DNA from: Gammaproteobacteria bacterium
GTDB lineage: Bacteria; Pseudomonadota; Gammaproteobacteria; Pseudomonadales; Alcanivoracaceae
NCBI GenBank assembly: GCA_018067045.1
Contig: JAGPVL010000038.1
Coordinates: 62,001 to 126,000 of the forward strand
Direction of reading: 5' to 3'
Length of the DNA: 64,000 nucleotides
A model generated the notes under the pieces. It saw only the letters and a program-made list of their open reading frames with translations, had not been told where the DNA came from and did no database searches. Shown here piece by piece: positions 35,686-44,076 of the stretch; the first letter of the stretch is position 1, and every line of letters begins with the position of its first letter. A program made the translations under genes and the position numbers.

Positions 35686-37277
35686 AAAAAGAGCCACTCT
35701 CATCACTTTGCGACGTTAAAAATGGTTACGCTTTTAAAAGCAATGACTATGTGTCTTCTGGTTATCGAGTAATCAGAATTACAAATGTTCAAAAGGGTTT
35801 TGTCGTTGACGATGATCCGAAATTTATTCCCAATGCAATCGCAAACAAAACAAGCAACTTTAAACTAAAGCTTGGGGATATGTTAATTTCTTTGACCGGA
35901 AACGTCGGTCGGATAGGCAGGATTCAGGCGAGCCATTTACCTGCGGTTCTAAACCAGCGAGTCGGCTTGATTCGACCGACATCAGAAGACATAAACGACA
36001 AATTTCTCTTTCAGTATTTGAATTCAGATTATTTTGAGGGAGAGGCGATTAAAAACTCCAATGGAGTTGCGCAATTAAACTTAAGCTCTAAGTGGATCGA
36101 AAACCACCTAATCCCGCTCCCTCCCCTCGACGACCAAATCCGCATTGCCCACCTGCTCGGCAAAGTGGAAGGGCTAATCGCCCAGCGCAAACAACACCTG
36201 CAACAACTCGACGAACTGCTCAAAAGCGTGTTTCTGGAGATGTTTGGCGATCCGGTGCGGAATGAGAAGGGGTGGGAGAAGAAGCCTCTCGGCGAACTGC
36301 TATCCCGAATTGATAGCGGATGGAGCCCAAAATGTGAAGCCGAACCAGCAAATGCGGATGAATGGGGAGTATTAAAACTAAGCGCCGTTACATTAGGAGA
36401 ATTTAGGCCCGTTGAAAACAAAGCAATGCTGCCTAACGTAGAGCCCAAGACGCAACACGAAGTTAAACCTGGCGACTTGCTATTTACTCGAAAAAACACC
36501 TATGAACTAGTCGCAGCTACAGCCTATGTTTATAAAACTAGACCCAGGCTTTTAATGCCTGACTTAATTTTCAGATTGGTCATTAAAAATCAAGATGAAC
36601 TAGATCCTATCTATCTTTGGAAATTACTTTCTTACCCTTCTCAGCGCAAAAAAATTCAGAGCTTTGCTGCTGGCGCAGCTGGTTCAATGCCAAACATATC
36701 CAAAGCTAACCTTAAAATGGTTGGAGCACCTGTTCCCGATATTGATATTCAGCGGAAATTTACAAACGTGGTCCATAAGGTGGAAACTGTAAAGCGCACC
36801 TATCAAAAAAGCCTCGTAAACCTAGAGAGCCTCTACGGAGCATTAAGCCAAAAAGCTTTTAAGGGCGAATTGGATTTGTCGCACGTGCCCTTGCTGAGCG
36901 TAAAAGTTGAGGAAGAGATAGCTGTGGTTACAGAACCCTGGCAAGTCCGCGCGGAAGAAAGCCTTACCATCCATCTGCCCGATACAGATAACCTGCTTGA
37001 ATCCCTAGAGAACGTTAAGGCCCGCGAAGCATTGATTACCCAATGGCTGGAGGCCTATCGCGGCCAGCTGGGCGCTGCTCCCTTTTCTGTGCTGCGCTTC
37101 ATGGCCGCCGCGCAAACCCGGCTGGTGGAATTGCACCCGGAGGAAAGTTTCGAGCTGGGACCGGACGACTACGAGCACATCAAGACCTGGGCGTTCGAGG
37201 CGCTGGCTTCGGGCACGCTGATGCAAGCCTACGATGATACAGGCAACCGCATTCAGCTCAAGGTCGGGCAGGCGTGA
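35682..37277 (+). CDS. hsdS: Type I specificity subunit S (HsdS) with C-terminal extension
   Basis: HsdS sets DNA sequence specificity. The 531-aa protein shows two target-recognition domains (about residues 3-150 and 205-360), each followed by a conserved helical spacer (LPPLDDQIRIAHLLGKVEGLIAQRKQHL and the later PDIDIQRKFTNVVHKVETV). After the second spacer (KAFKGELDLS, ~395) there is a ~130-residue extension absent from short HsdS proteins. Both recognition domains are visibly more AT-rich than the flanking spacer and hsdM, as expected for exchanged recognition modules. It overlaps the hsdM and AAA ATPase genes by 4 bp each. Confidence 0.93.
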   Translation: MKKEPLSSLCDVKNGYAFKSNDYVSSGYRVIRITNVQKGFVVDDDPKFIPNAIANKTSNFKLKLGDMLISLTGNVGRIGRIQASHLPAVLNQRVGLIRPTSEDINDKFLFQYLNSDYFEGEAIKNSNGVAQLNLSSKWIENHLIPLPPLDDQIRIAHLLGKVEGLIAQRKQHLQQLDELLKSVFLEMFGDPVRNEKGWEKKPLGELLSRIDSGWSPKCEAEPANADEWGVLKLSAVTLGEFRPVENKAMLPNVEPKTQHEVKPGDLLFTRKNTYELVAATAYVYKTRPRLLMPDLIFRLVIKNQDELDPIYLWKLLSYPSQRKKIQSFAAGAAGSMPNISKANLKMVGAPVPDIDIQRKFTNVVHKVETVKRTYQKSLVNLESLYGALSQKAFKGELDLSHVPLLSVKVEEEIAVVTEPWQVRAEESLTIHLPDTDNLLESLENVKAREALITQWLEAYRGQLGAAPFSVLRFMAAAQTRLVELHPEESFELGPDDYEHIKTWAFEALASGTLMQAYDDTGNRIQLKVGQA

Positions 37278-39058
37278 AACTTCTACGCCTCAAGATCACA
37301 GACCCACTTGGTTTTCGCAGCCTGCAATCAGGCTTTGAGCATCACTTTCGTAGCAAGTGGACCTTACAAGATGAGCTTGCCAGTAAGGATGGCTTTGCCC
37401 CCTTTGTTTGTGCCGGACGCAACGGCAGTGGCAAATCTAATTTGCTGGAAGTGCTGGCTTCGATCTTCTTCCAGCTCGAAATCTTGCGTGTGCGCCGCAG
37501 TTTCCTGCCCGAAGTGCTGCAGAACGAGGATCAGGGTTTTTCGCCGGTGGCGTTTGAACTGGATTATCTAATTCAGGTGCCGCCTGAATACATCCGTCCC
37601 GATGGCCCTGCGTGGGCAAAGGTTGGTGTCTGGAAGAAGCCCGGCGAATCCGTGCGCTTCCTGTGGGAGAACCAAGGCGACTTCGACACGGATGCCTACG
37701 AAATCTTCAAGGACGGTCACGCCGACATCTTGTTGCCCCAGTATGTGCTGGGCTACTCGTCGGGCGAGAACGAAATCCTCAGCCTGCCGTTTTTCAAGAT
37801 GCGTTTCGTCCAGTTTGACGAATACTGGCAGGCGCTCAAACAGCAATTGCCATACCCCGGCAGGCCTGAATCACGCCTTGTTTATCTGGATAGCGGCTTT
37901 AGCCAGGCGATCTTGCTCTGTAATTTGCTATTGCAAAATGACGACGCGCTGGAACCGTTTCGCAAAGATGTGGGGATAGATGAACTAAAAGAATTTCGCA
38001 TTCTCATCCGCCGCAGTACCGAGATTGATGAAAGCCAAATTGCGGCCTTTGGCAGTCAGGATGCCAGCAAGCGTGAGTCTATCAAAGATATTGTTAACAA
38101 CCATCCGGCGCTATCAATTACCGAAACAGAGATGGGCACCGAAGGTTATCGCCTCAATCTGGTGGAGCTGCTGGAGGGTGACGAAGGTTCTGACAAAATA
38201 ATCGTCCGCTTAAAGCGCTGCGCCACCTGCTGGTTTGAAGATGACGCCACCGACACCCTGGTGCTCGACTACTATGTAAACGAAGCCACGAAACAAGCAT
38301 TCCGCGAGAACTTCGACTTTGAAACCGATCACTCGCCCATCCCTCTGTTTCAGGCCTTTCAAGTACTGTTGACCTTAAATTTGTATGCTGTGAGCGACAC
38401 CCTCAAGGCCGAGTTGTACACGTCTGATAGCCATTATGTGAACGAGACTGTGCCGACGCTGGCCTCTGATCAGCGCGTTATGCGCTTTAAGTTTGTAAAG
38501 TTCAGCAAAAAGGACGTAGCGCAGCCGATGATGCTCAAGGAGCTATCTGACGGCGAGCACCAGCTACTACACAGCCTGGGTCTGTGCCTATTGTTCAAAA
38601 ATACCAATAGCCTGTTTTTACTGGACGAGCCAGAAACCCATTTCAACCCGGACTGGCGCTCGAACTTTATTACGCGCCTGCGCCAGTGTTTGGCAGCTAA
38701 CGACGATGCTGCCACCACTCAGGAGATGTTGATCACCACCCATACGCCGTTTCTAATTTCCGACAGTAAACCGGAAAAGGTGTTGGTATTTAAAAAAGAA
38801 GACGATGTAGTCAGCATCACCCCACCCGATTACAACACGCTGGGGGCGTCCATCAACAAAATCACCATGAACACTTTCGGCAAGCGCGAAACCATCGGCG
38901 GCCACGCGCAAGGCATTCTGGATGAGCTACGGAAACAGTTCGAAAACGGCGGAGACAAGAAAAAAATTATTGAAGAACTGAACCAGAATCTGGGTGATTC
39001 GTTGGAAAAAATTCTACTGATAAAGAGCATTCTCGACAGTGAAGGGGCGCAGGGCTAA
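37274..39058 (+). CDS. Restriction-system-associated AAA/ABC-type ATPase
   Basis: This 594-aa protein has an SMC/OLD-like ATPase split over the sequence: Walker A GRNGSGKS at residues 48-55 near the N-terminus, and far downstream the ABC-like block KELSDGEHQLL (signature), FLLDEPETHFNP (Walker B, ~448) and ITTHTPFLISD (switch His). NCBI recognises a family named restriction system-associated AAA family ATPase, and this protein fits it. It starts at GTG 37274, overlapping the hsdS stop, and overlaps the HNH gene by 1 bp (TAATG). With the HNH gene it resembles the PtuA-PtuB pair of Septu. No transmembrane part is seen. Confidence 0.87.
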   Translation: MKLLRLKITDPLGFRSLQSGFEHHFRSKWTLQDELASKDGFAPFVCAGRNGSGKSNLLEVLASIFFQLEILRVRRSFLPEVLQNEDQGFSPVAFELDYLIQVPPEYIRPDGPAWAKVGVWKKPGESVRFLWENQGDFDTDAYEIFKDGHADILLPQYVLGYSSGENEILSLPFFKMRFVQFDEYWQALKQQLPYPGRPESRLVYLDSGFSQAILLCNLLLQNDDALEPFRKDVGIDELKEFRILIRRSTEIDESQIAAFGSQDASKRESIKDIVNNHPALSITETEMGTEGYRLNLVELLEGDEGSDKIIVRLKRCATCWFEDDATDTLVLDYYVNEATKQAFRENFDFETDHSPIPLFQAFQVLLTLNLYAVSDTLKAELYTSDSHYVNETVPTLASDQRVMRFKFVKFSKKDVAQPMMLKELSDGEHQLLHSLGLCLLFKNTNSLFLLDEPETHFNPDWRSNFITRLRQCLAANDDAATTQEMLITTHTPFLISDSKPEKVLVFKKEDDVVSITPPDYNTLGASINKITMNTFGKRETIGGHAQGILDELRKQFENGGDKKKIIEELNQNLGDSLEKILLIKSILDSEGAQG

Positions 39059-40125
39059 TGCTTTTTCCCTATACCTATGTGCCGCACCAGATGGAGAAAA
39101 TGCAGAAATTTATCGACTTCATTTTTTATGAGGTCTGGTGCAACGCGACGCCCAAGATCGACTTCTCATTCAACTCATGCAGCGGAAATCCGGAGTTATT
39201 TGAAGTTATGAAAAAGTTTTTCTACTCGGACAAGAAGAATGCTGATTTTTTCTATGGCAACGTTGAGCGAATCTACGGCCATTTCGCTCGTCTGAAACCA
39301 AAACATATTCGGCGGCTGAAATGGTGGTACTTCAGCAACAATGACATTGAGCGACTCTGCTCAAACAACCCCTCACTCCATTCTGCGCGTTACGCGGACA
39401 TCGAGAGTAGATATCCCGATCTAGCCAAAGCCCTTCGCATATTTTTTACAGGCCTTTATGATTTCGATGCTGCCGATATAAAAGCTAAGGTCGGTGACAT
39501 CAATGATCACTACCAGGCATTTATGGCGATCAACACCACGGGGAAGTGCCCATTTTGTGGCATTGGCGACATCAAAGGTATTCACCATACTAAGCGGGAT
39601 GCCTATGACCACTACTTGCCCAAGGCCCTCTATCCTTTCAACTCCATTAATTTTCACAATCTGGTCCCAGCCTGCCACGAGTGCAACAGCACTTATAAGC
39701 TTAGCAAAGACCCGTTAAATACTTCCACTGGTCGCCGTAAAGCCTTTTACCCCTATGCCAATCCAAATTATCGCATTGAGTTAAATCTTGATCTCGGCAA
39801 ACCGGATATCGACCACCTAGCCCCCGCTGATATTCAAATTACCTTTGGGCCAGCTGATATCAACGAGGAAATCGAGACGTGGAAAGACGTTTACGGTATT
39901 GAGGAACGTTACAAAGCCAAATGCTGTAGCGGTGACTCCAAGGACTGGCTTGAGCAGATTCGCATCTTCAAAGACATGCATGACATAGAACCGAGTAAAT
40001 CACTCACCACTGTGCAACAGCAGACGAAACAAGGTCCGTATGCCAACAGCAATTTTCTCAAAATGGCTTTTCTTGAAGGTTGCCAGCGGGCGGGGCTGCT
40101 CGATGCCATCGCAAATGGGGTTTAG
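39058..40125 (+). CDS. HNH endonuclease paired with the AAA ATPase
   Basis: This 355-aa protein has an HNH domain at about residues 162-215. The zinc knuckle CPFCG comes first, then HHTKRDAYDHYLPKALYPF with the catalytic-type DHYLPK, then NLVPACHECNSTYK with a second CxxC and the Asn. The pattern DH.LPK..YP...NF.NL...C..CN..K is that of PtuB-like HNH nucleases. The N-terminal ~150 residues are Phe/Tyr-rich and helical, and I do not recognise them. The ATG lies inside the TAATG junction with the ATPase gene, so the two are coupled. It is the last gene of the operon. Confidence 0.85.
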   Translation: MLFPYTYVPHQMEKMQKFIDFIFYEVWCNATPKIDFSFNSCSGNPELFEVMKKFFYSDKKNADFFYGNVERIYGHFARLKPKHIRRLKWWYFSNNDIERLCSNNPSLHSARYADIESRYPDLAKALRIFFTGLYDFDAADIKAKVGDINDHYQAFMAINTTGKCPFCGIGDIKGIHHTKRDAYDHYLPKALYPFNSINFHNLVPACHECNSTYKLSKDPLNTSTGRRKAFYPYANPNYRIELNLDLGKPDIDHLAPADIQITFGPADINEEIETWKDVYGIEERYKAKCCSGDSKDWLEQIRIFKDMHDIEPSKSLTTVQQQTKQGPYANSNFLKMAFLEGCQRAGLLDAIANGV

Positions 40126-40137
40126 ATGAGAAGGCCA

Positions 40138-40230
40138 GTAACTCGGGAAACCCATAACATTTTTCGGTCATTGTGAGTTAAGGCTTATGGCAGCGCAGGT
40201 TTTTCGGAAGTAAGTTATGGGTGTCCGAAG
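40138..40230. repeat. Imperfect direct repeat R1
   Basis: It begins gtaactcgggaaacccataacattttt and ends gttatgggtgtccgaag. The ends form an imperfect ~13-bp inverted repeat (acccataac / gttatgggt). It is about 75% similar to R2 at 41690-41784. Together they bracket the gene at 40418-41686. Confidence 0.7.
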
Positions 40231-40417
40231 CTTGTTATTCTTGAGTTTGTTATTTTCCGGATGTGGCTTTGCTTGACGGAGCCAATCCCGATAGTTTTTA
40301 CTGCGACAATATGGTTGAGCAGCCTGTTGCGACATAAGCAGCATTGGTTGAATCCACCTATAAAACCGAATTGACTGTCCAATCAAGCGGCTCCATCTCT
40401 ATAAAAGGAATAATCAT

Positions 40418-41686
40418 ATGAGAAGAATTTTACTGAGTGCGGCAATACTGGCTTTTACTACCACGTCGGCTTTCGCGGCCAATATTGATGGCTCGACTTT
40501 AACAGCAACGGTGGCATCCAATTTAACCGAAGCTCAGTGCGCTTCCCTAGTGGGGCCTCAGAATATCCCTGCCGCAGCCATTCCGGCGCTTCCGAATGTA
40601 TGTGTCAACAATATGGGTATTCAGTTCTCCAACGATCAGCTTGCTGCTCTGACAACCGAGCAAGTGTCGAGCTTGTCCTTTGAGTGGCTTCGGTTAGCGG
40701 GTCAGGCCAAGCAGGTCGTTTTGCTCCGGGCAGCCTCCTCTATGGCGGTTTTCCGAATTCTTTCGTTGAAAATGCTTACTGCTGACCAGATAACGATGGT
40801 AACCCCTGATCAACTCCAAGGTCTTACTGCCAAGCAGTTCGGCTTGATTAGTTCGTCATATTTTAAGGCAATGACGGAAACCCAAATGAAGGGGTTGCGA
40901 TCCGATCAGATTTCCGCTGCTTTTGATAAGTGGACAGACCAACAGATGAGGAATTTGACACCTGATCAGATCAGAGGTCTTCCGGCCTCCCAAGCGAGCG
41001 GATTGGTGAGCTACTTCACGTCTTGGACGCAGGAGCAGATTCACGCACTGACTCCGGATCAATTAGCCGCTATCCCACAAGTCTTCAGCTACCCTTGGTT
41101 CAAGGATGTGCTTAAGGTGTTGTCGACCTCGCAAATCGACTCACTAACAGACCAGGCCGTTATTGAGTTGGCGAAGTCCAAGGATGAGGTTCAAACATTG
41201 CCAGACGCACTAATCGCTTCACTAACAGACCAAACCGTCGTCCAGTTGGCGAAAGCTAAGAATCTCAAAAACCTGTCGAACGACCAGCTCTCGACATTGC
41301 AGGTTTCTGCAATCAGGAGGCTGAAGACCCTGAACCTGCTTGAAGGATTGTCGGCAGAACAGGTTGCAGAACTACCGTCAACCGACTTAACGCTGACGGC
41401 TAAGTTTGACGGGACCTGCGAAAAAGCGGGAATGACACTGAACAATCTGTTTGCCGTTTATACCACGCAAGCTACGGAACCTGAGAGAACCTCGGGAAAT
41501 TATAAAAGTGTTCGTGTAAACAGTAGCGGACAATTTACTGTTTCCTATAACGCAACGTACGTCTACTTCAGTCGTGATGTAATGCCTTCAAATATTAATT
41601 TCTATGGTGTGGATGGCACGGTATCCACTGTGAGTGACGGTAAGAGTTACACAGTGACGTGCCGGACTACTAGCGCGCAGAAATAG
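40418..41686 (+). CDS. Exported protein with LTxDQLxxL-type repeats
   Basis: This 422-aa protein has a signal peptide cleaved after AFA (residues 1-20). From about residue 65 to 310 it is built of ~11-residue repeats of the form LTxDQ(I/L)xxL, for example NLTPDQIRGL, ALTPDQLAAI, GLSAEQVAEL and NLSNDQLSTL. A longer unit (SLTDQxVxxLAKxK) occurs twice. The last ~80 residues are a beta-rich, Ser/Thr/Tyr-rich domain with two cysteines (CEKAG and TVTCRTT). Such repeats are seen in some surface proteins; I cannot name a function. ATG 40418 follows AAAGGAA. It lies between repeats R1 and R2 and looks like an acquired unit. Confidence 0.8.
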   Translation: MRRILLSAAILAFTTTSAFAANIDGSTLTATVASNLTEAQCASLVGPQNIPAAAIPALPNVCVNNMGIQFSNDQLAALTTEQVSSLSFEWLRLAGQAKQVVLLRAASSMAVFRILSLKMLTADQITMVTPDQLQGLTAKQFGLISSSYFKAMTETQMKGLRSDQISAAFDKWTDQQMRNLTPDQIRGLPASQASGLVSYFTSWTQEQIHALTPDQLAAIPQVFSYPWFKDVLKVLSTSQIDSLTDQAVIELAKSKDEVQTLPDALIASLTDQTVVQLAKAKNLKNLSNDQLSTLQVSAIRRLKTLNLLEGLSAEQVAELPSTDLTLTAKFDGTCEKAGMTLNNLFAVYTTQATEPERTSGNYKSVRVNSSGQFTVSYNATYVYFSRDVMPSNINFYGVDGTVSTVSDGKSYTVTCRTTSAQK

Positions 41687-41689
41687 AAA

Positions 41690-41784
41690 GTAACTCGGGG
41701 CACCCTTAACATTTTTCAGTTATTTTGAGCTATGGCTTATAGGCTGCGTAGGTGTTTGAGAAATAGGTTATGGGTGTCCAGAGT
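41690..41784. repeat. Imperfect direct repeat R2
   Basis: It begins gtaactcggggcacccttaac and ends gttatgggtgtccagag. A second copy of only its right part (ggcaggtattttggaatta then agttatgggtgtttcgag) follows at 41808-41846. The outer ends (aactcggggcacccttaac and gttatgggtgtttcgagtt) are a 19-bp imperfect inverted repeat. Confidence 0.7.
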
Positions 41785-41863
41785 TTGCCTTTCGTGGTTT
41801 ACAGCCAGGGCAGGTATTTTGGAATTAAGTTATGGGTGTTTCGAGTTGAGTCGTTAGGTGATT

Positions 41864-42337
41864 ATGAATAGAGAAGCTTGGGAGAATGGGATTGGCCGCT
41901 TTATGCTCGCTGCTGGAGTCGTTGAGCTTCGTATGATTCAGTTAATGTGGAATATAGCTATCCCGCATTCCCATGAAGATGTTTGGATAAAGCTAGATTT
42001 CGGCAGAAAGATACAAAAGGTTAAAGAGCTAGTAAAGGCCTCTAATATCCCATCTCCGCTTGATGTACGTTTACGGTTAATTCTTGGAGAGGCGAAGCAA
42101 GTAATGCAATTGAGAAATATCGTTGCTCACAGCCCGCTATCCGCTTGTATCGCCTTCAGCGAGCAAGGGATGGATTCTGAGCTTAGGCTTAGAGTGCTTA
42201 GGAATACTGAAAAGACCTTTAGTTTTGATGATCTTAATGATGCTATTAGAAGGGTTGAGACGCTGGACGAGGATCTACTTTCAGTCGTCTGCGACGACAA
42301 CTTGTGGAATTGGTCTCCTAACAATAAGGAGGAATGA
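41864..42337 (+). CDS. Hypothetical HEPN-like protein
   Basis: This ~157-aa protein is predicted to be mostly helical. It contains LRNIVAHSP at residues ~83-91, which fits the Rx4-6H motif of HEPN ribonuclease domains (Arg 84, His 89). HEPN proteins are often toxins or RNases in defence islands, but many HEPN-like proteins are inactive, so this is only a motif-level call. No nucleotidyltransferase partner lies next to it. GTG 41858 is an alternative start two codons upstream of ATG 41864. It is preceded within 20 bp by repeat R2's duplicated arm. Confidence 0.6.
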   Translation: MNREAWENGIGRFMLAAGVVELRMIQLMWNIAIPHSHEDVWIKLDFGRKIQKVKELVKASNIPSPLDVRLRLILGEAKQVMQLRNIVAHSPLSACIAFSEQGMDSELRLRVLRNTEKTFSFDDLNDAIRRVETLDEDLLSVVCDDNLWNWSPNNKEE

Positions 42338-42349
42338 CATACTGTTTTA

Positions 42350-42377
42350 TAGTCATTGTGAGCTTTTGCTTACAGCC
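42350..42377. repeat. Short fragment related to R1/R2 (R3)
   Basis: agtcattgtgagcttttgct (then tacagc) resembles the central part of R1 (ggtcattgtgagttaaggcttatggc). It follows the HEPN-like gene as R2 follows the repeat-protein gene. Confidence 0.4.
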
Positions 42378-42452
42378 CCTATGGTGCTTTCGCGCTAAAC
42401 TTAAGAAGTTTTCGAGTTTCCTTCTCCCCGCCTTCGCTGCTGAGATAAAACC

Positions 42453-42929
42453 ATGAAAACCCTAACCACCAGCATCCCAGCAATAGAGCTTCAAGCATCC
42501 GCATGGTTAAACGTTGACAAGCCCATCAAGCTTAGCGATCTGTTAGGTCGTGTCGTGATTGTTCATACCTTTCAAATGCTCTGCCCGGGCTGTGTATCTC
42601 ATGGTTTGCCGCAGGCTCTCAGGATAAGCAATACGTTTTCTGAAGAGGACGTTGTTGTTTTGGGTTTGCATACGGTTTTTGAGCATCATTCGGTGATGGG
42701 ACCGGAGGCATTAAAAGTATTTCTGCACGAGTATCGAATTCATTTTCCGGTCGGCATTGATCAAGAAGTCGCGGGCAGCAGTATACCGTTAACAATGCAG
42801 GCGTATGATTTGCGTGGTACGCCTTCCATTATATTAATTGATAAGCAAGGGCGGGTTCGGCTGAATCATTTTGGTGGGATTGATGATCTGATGTTGGGGG
42901 CCAGTATCGGTCAGCTGTTATCTGAATAG
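42453..42929 (+). CDS. Redoxin/peroxiredoxin-like thioredoxin-fold protein
   Basis: This 158-aa protein has a thioredoxin fold of the AhpC/TSA or TlpA type. The segment VVIVHTFQMLCPGCVSHGLP carries a CPGC redox pair in place of the usual CPxC, and DLRGTPSIILIDKQGRVR has the cis-Pro and the beta-strand that follows. There is no signal peptide, so it is probably cytoplasmic. It may act as a peroxidase or thiol-disulfide exchanger. ATG 42453 lacks a strong ribosome site. It converges on the dienelactone hydrolase gene. Confidence 0.82.
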   Translation: MKTLTTSIPAIELQASAWLNVDKPIKLSDLLGRVVIVHTFQMLCPGCVSHGLPQALRISNTFSEEDVVVLGLHTVFEHHSVMGPEALKVFLHEYRIHFPVGIDQEVAGSSIPLTMQAYDLRGTPSIILIDKQGRVRLNHFGGIDDLMLGASIGQLLSE

Positions 42930-42970
42930 ATCAGCACGTCACTGACGTTTACGGCCCCCAATAAATAGAA

Positions 42971-43822
42971 TTATTCGCTCTCTTCAATAAACTCTTCTAA
43001 CGCTTCCCAGCTCACTTCATCTGCGTGCTTATCGTACGCGAGTGGCATATCAAACTGTTTTCCTGCCTTGGTTGAATCGGGGTTGGTAAAGCTGTGTTTG
43101 GCAGTCGGGAATGACAATAGATTGAGTTCGACGCCCGCGTTCGACATTTCGGTGACAAATCCGCCCACTTGATCTGCGGGCACCATGGGGTCTGCGCCAC
43201 CGGTTGCGACGAGTAGTTTCGCTTTAACTTGACCTTGTTGTGCGGGGGTTTCAGTGCCTAGGCTGCCGTGAAAGCTGGCGATGCCGTAAAGATCTGCGCC
43301 GGCTCTGGCTTGATTGAGCACCACTGCGCCACCGAAGCAGTAACCAATCGCAAAGAGACGGTGTTTGTCGACGTTGCGGAGTTTGAGCAGTTCGTCTTTG
43401 GCGGCGTTAAAGCGTGCGGTCATTTTCTCTGGCTCGGCAAAGGCGGCGTTCATAAAGGCTTTTGCATCTTTGGGGTGGGCGGCCACGGTGCCGTTGCCGT
43501 ACATGTCTACGGCGATGGCGGTATAGCCTTGCTCGGCGAGCATCTTGGCGCGGTTGCGGGCGTAATCGTTTAGTCCCCACCATTCATGCACAACAATGAT
43601 GGCGGCGGTGGGTTTCTTTTGTTTGTTGTTGCTATAAATCACGGCGCTGCCGAGATCGTTAGCGAAGGCGACTTTGCGCTCAACAATATCACCTGCGTTT
43701 GCGATGCTAGGCAGTAAAAGAAACCCGAGTGCCGATAACAATAGTGTTGATAACAACGGTGCAGAGGCCGTCGAGGTTTTGAAGAGACGACTAAAGAAGG
43801 ACTGGAAAGAATGGCGGTGCAT
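42971..43822 (-). CDS. Exported dienelactone hydrolase family protein
   Basis: This 283-aa alpha/beta-hydrolase has a long signal peptide (first ~43 residues, ending ANAGD). The dienelactone hydrolase hallmarks are VVHEWWGLNDY (Glu of the oxyanion region), GYCFGG with the Cys nucleophile, GGADPMVP with the Asp, and AKHSFTNP with the His. Most family members act on cyclic lactones or esters; the periplasmic substrate here is unknown. ATG 43822 has GGGGATT just upstream. Confidence 0.9.
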   Translation of the reverse strand: MHRHSFQSFFSRLFKTSTASAPLLSTLLLSALGFLLLPSIANAGDIVERKVAFANDLGSAVIYSNNKQKKPTAAIIVVHEWWGLNDYARNRAKMLAEQGYTAIAVDMYGNGTVAAHPKDAKAFMNAAFAEPEKMTARFNAAKDELLKLRNVDKHRLFAIGYCFGGAVVLNQARAGADLYGIASFHGSLGTETPAQQGQVKAKLLVATGGADPMVPADQVGGFVTEMSNAGVELNLLSFPTAKHSFTNPDSTKAGKQFDMPLAYDKHADEVSWEALEEFIEESE

Positions 43823-44076
43823 AGTGAATCCCCTTTTGGTTGGTTTTCTAGTCTGCCAAATTGTTCCGTGTGAGGCGGTAACGGTGCAAATAGCATACGC
43901 GCGAAAAGTATGGGATGGCTACCTTACTTTGGCGGGATTGTTTTGATGCAATGCGATATTAAAGAGAGGGGGTTTCGAACGACCGTTGTGGGCGAAAGGA
44001 CTTTATTGAGCTTTTGAATAGCTCCCTTCGAGCGCGGTGTAATTTTTCAGAGGCTCCTTCCTAAACGGGAGAAGAG

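Noticed and set aside
29938-40125. BREX or DISARM-type defence system
   Set aside because: The methyltransferase is a standard HsdM with an HsdS partner, and no PglZ, BrxC or DrmA/B-like genes are present.
41853-41859. gttaggt, a match to the integron core site GTTRRRY
   Set aside because: A single 7-bp match is expected by chance, and the surrounding repeat does not form the long imperfect hairpin of an attC site. No integron integrase is in the window. Not called as attC.
40126-42452. CRISPR-like repeats
   Set aside because: The repeats R1-R3 are long, imperfect and separated by whole genes, with no regular short spacers.
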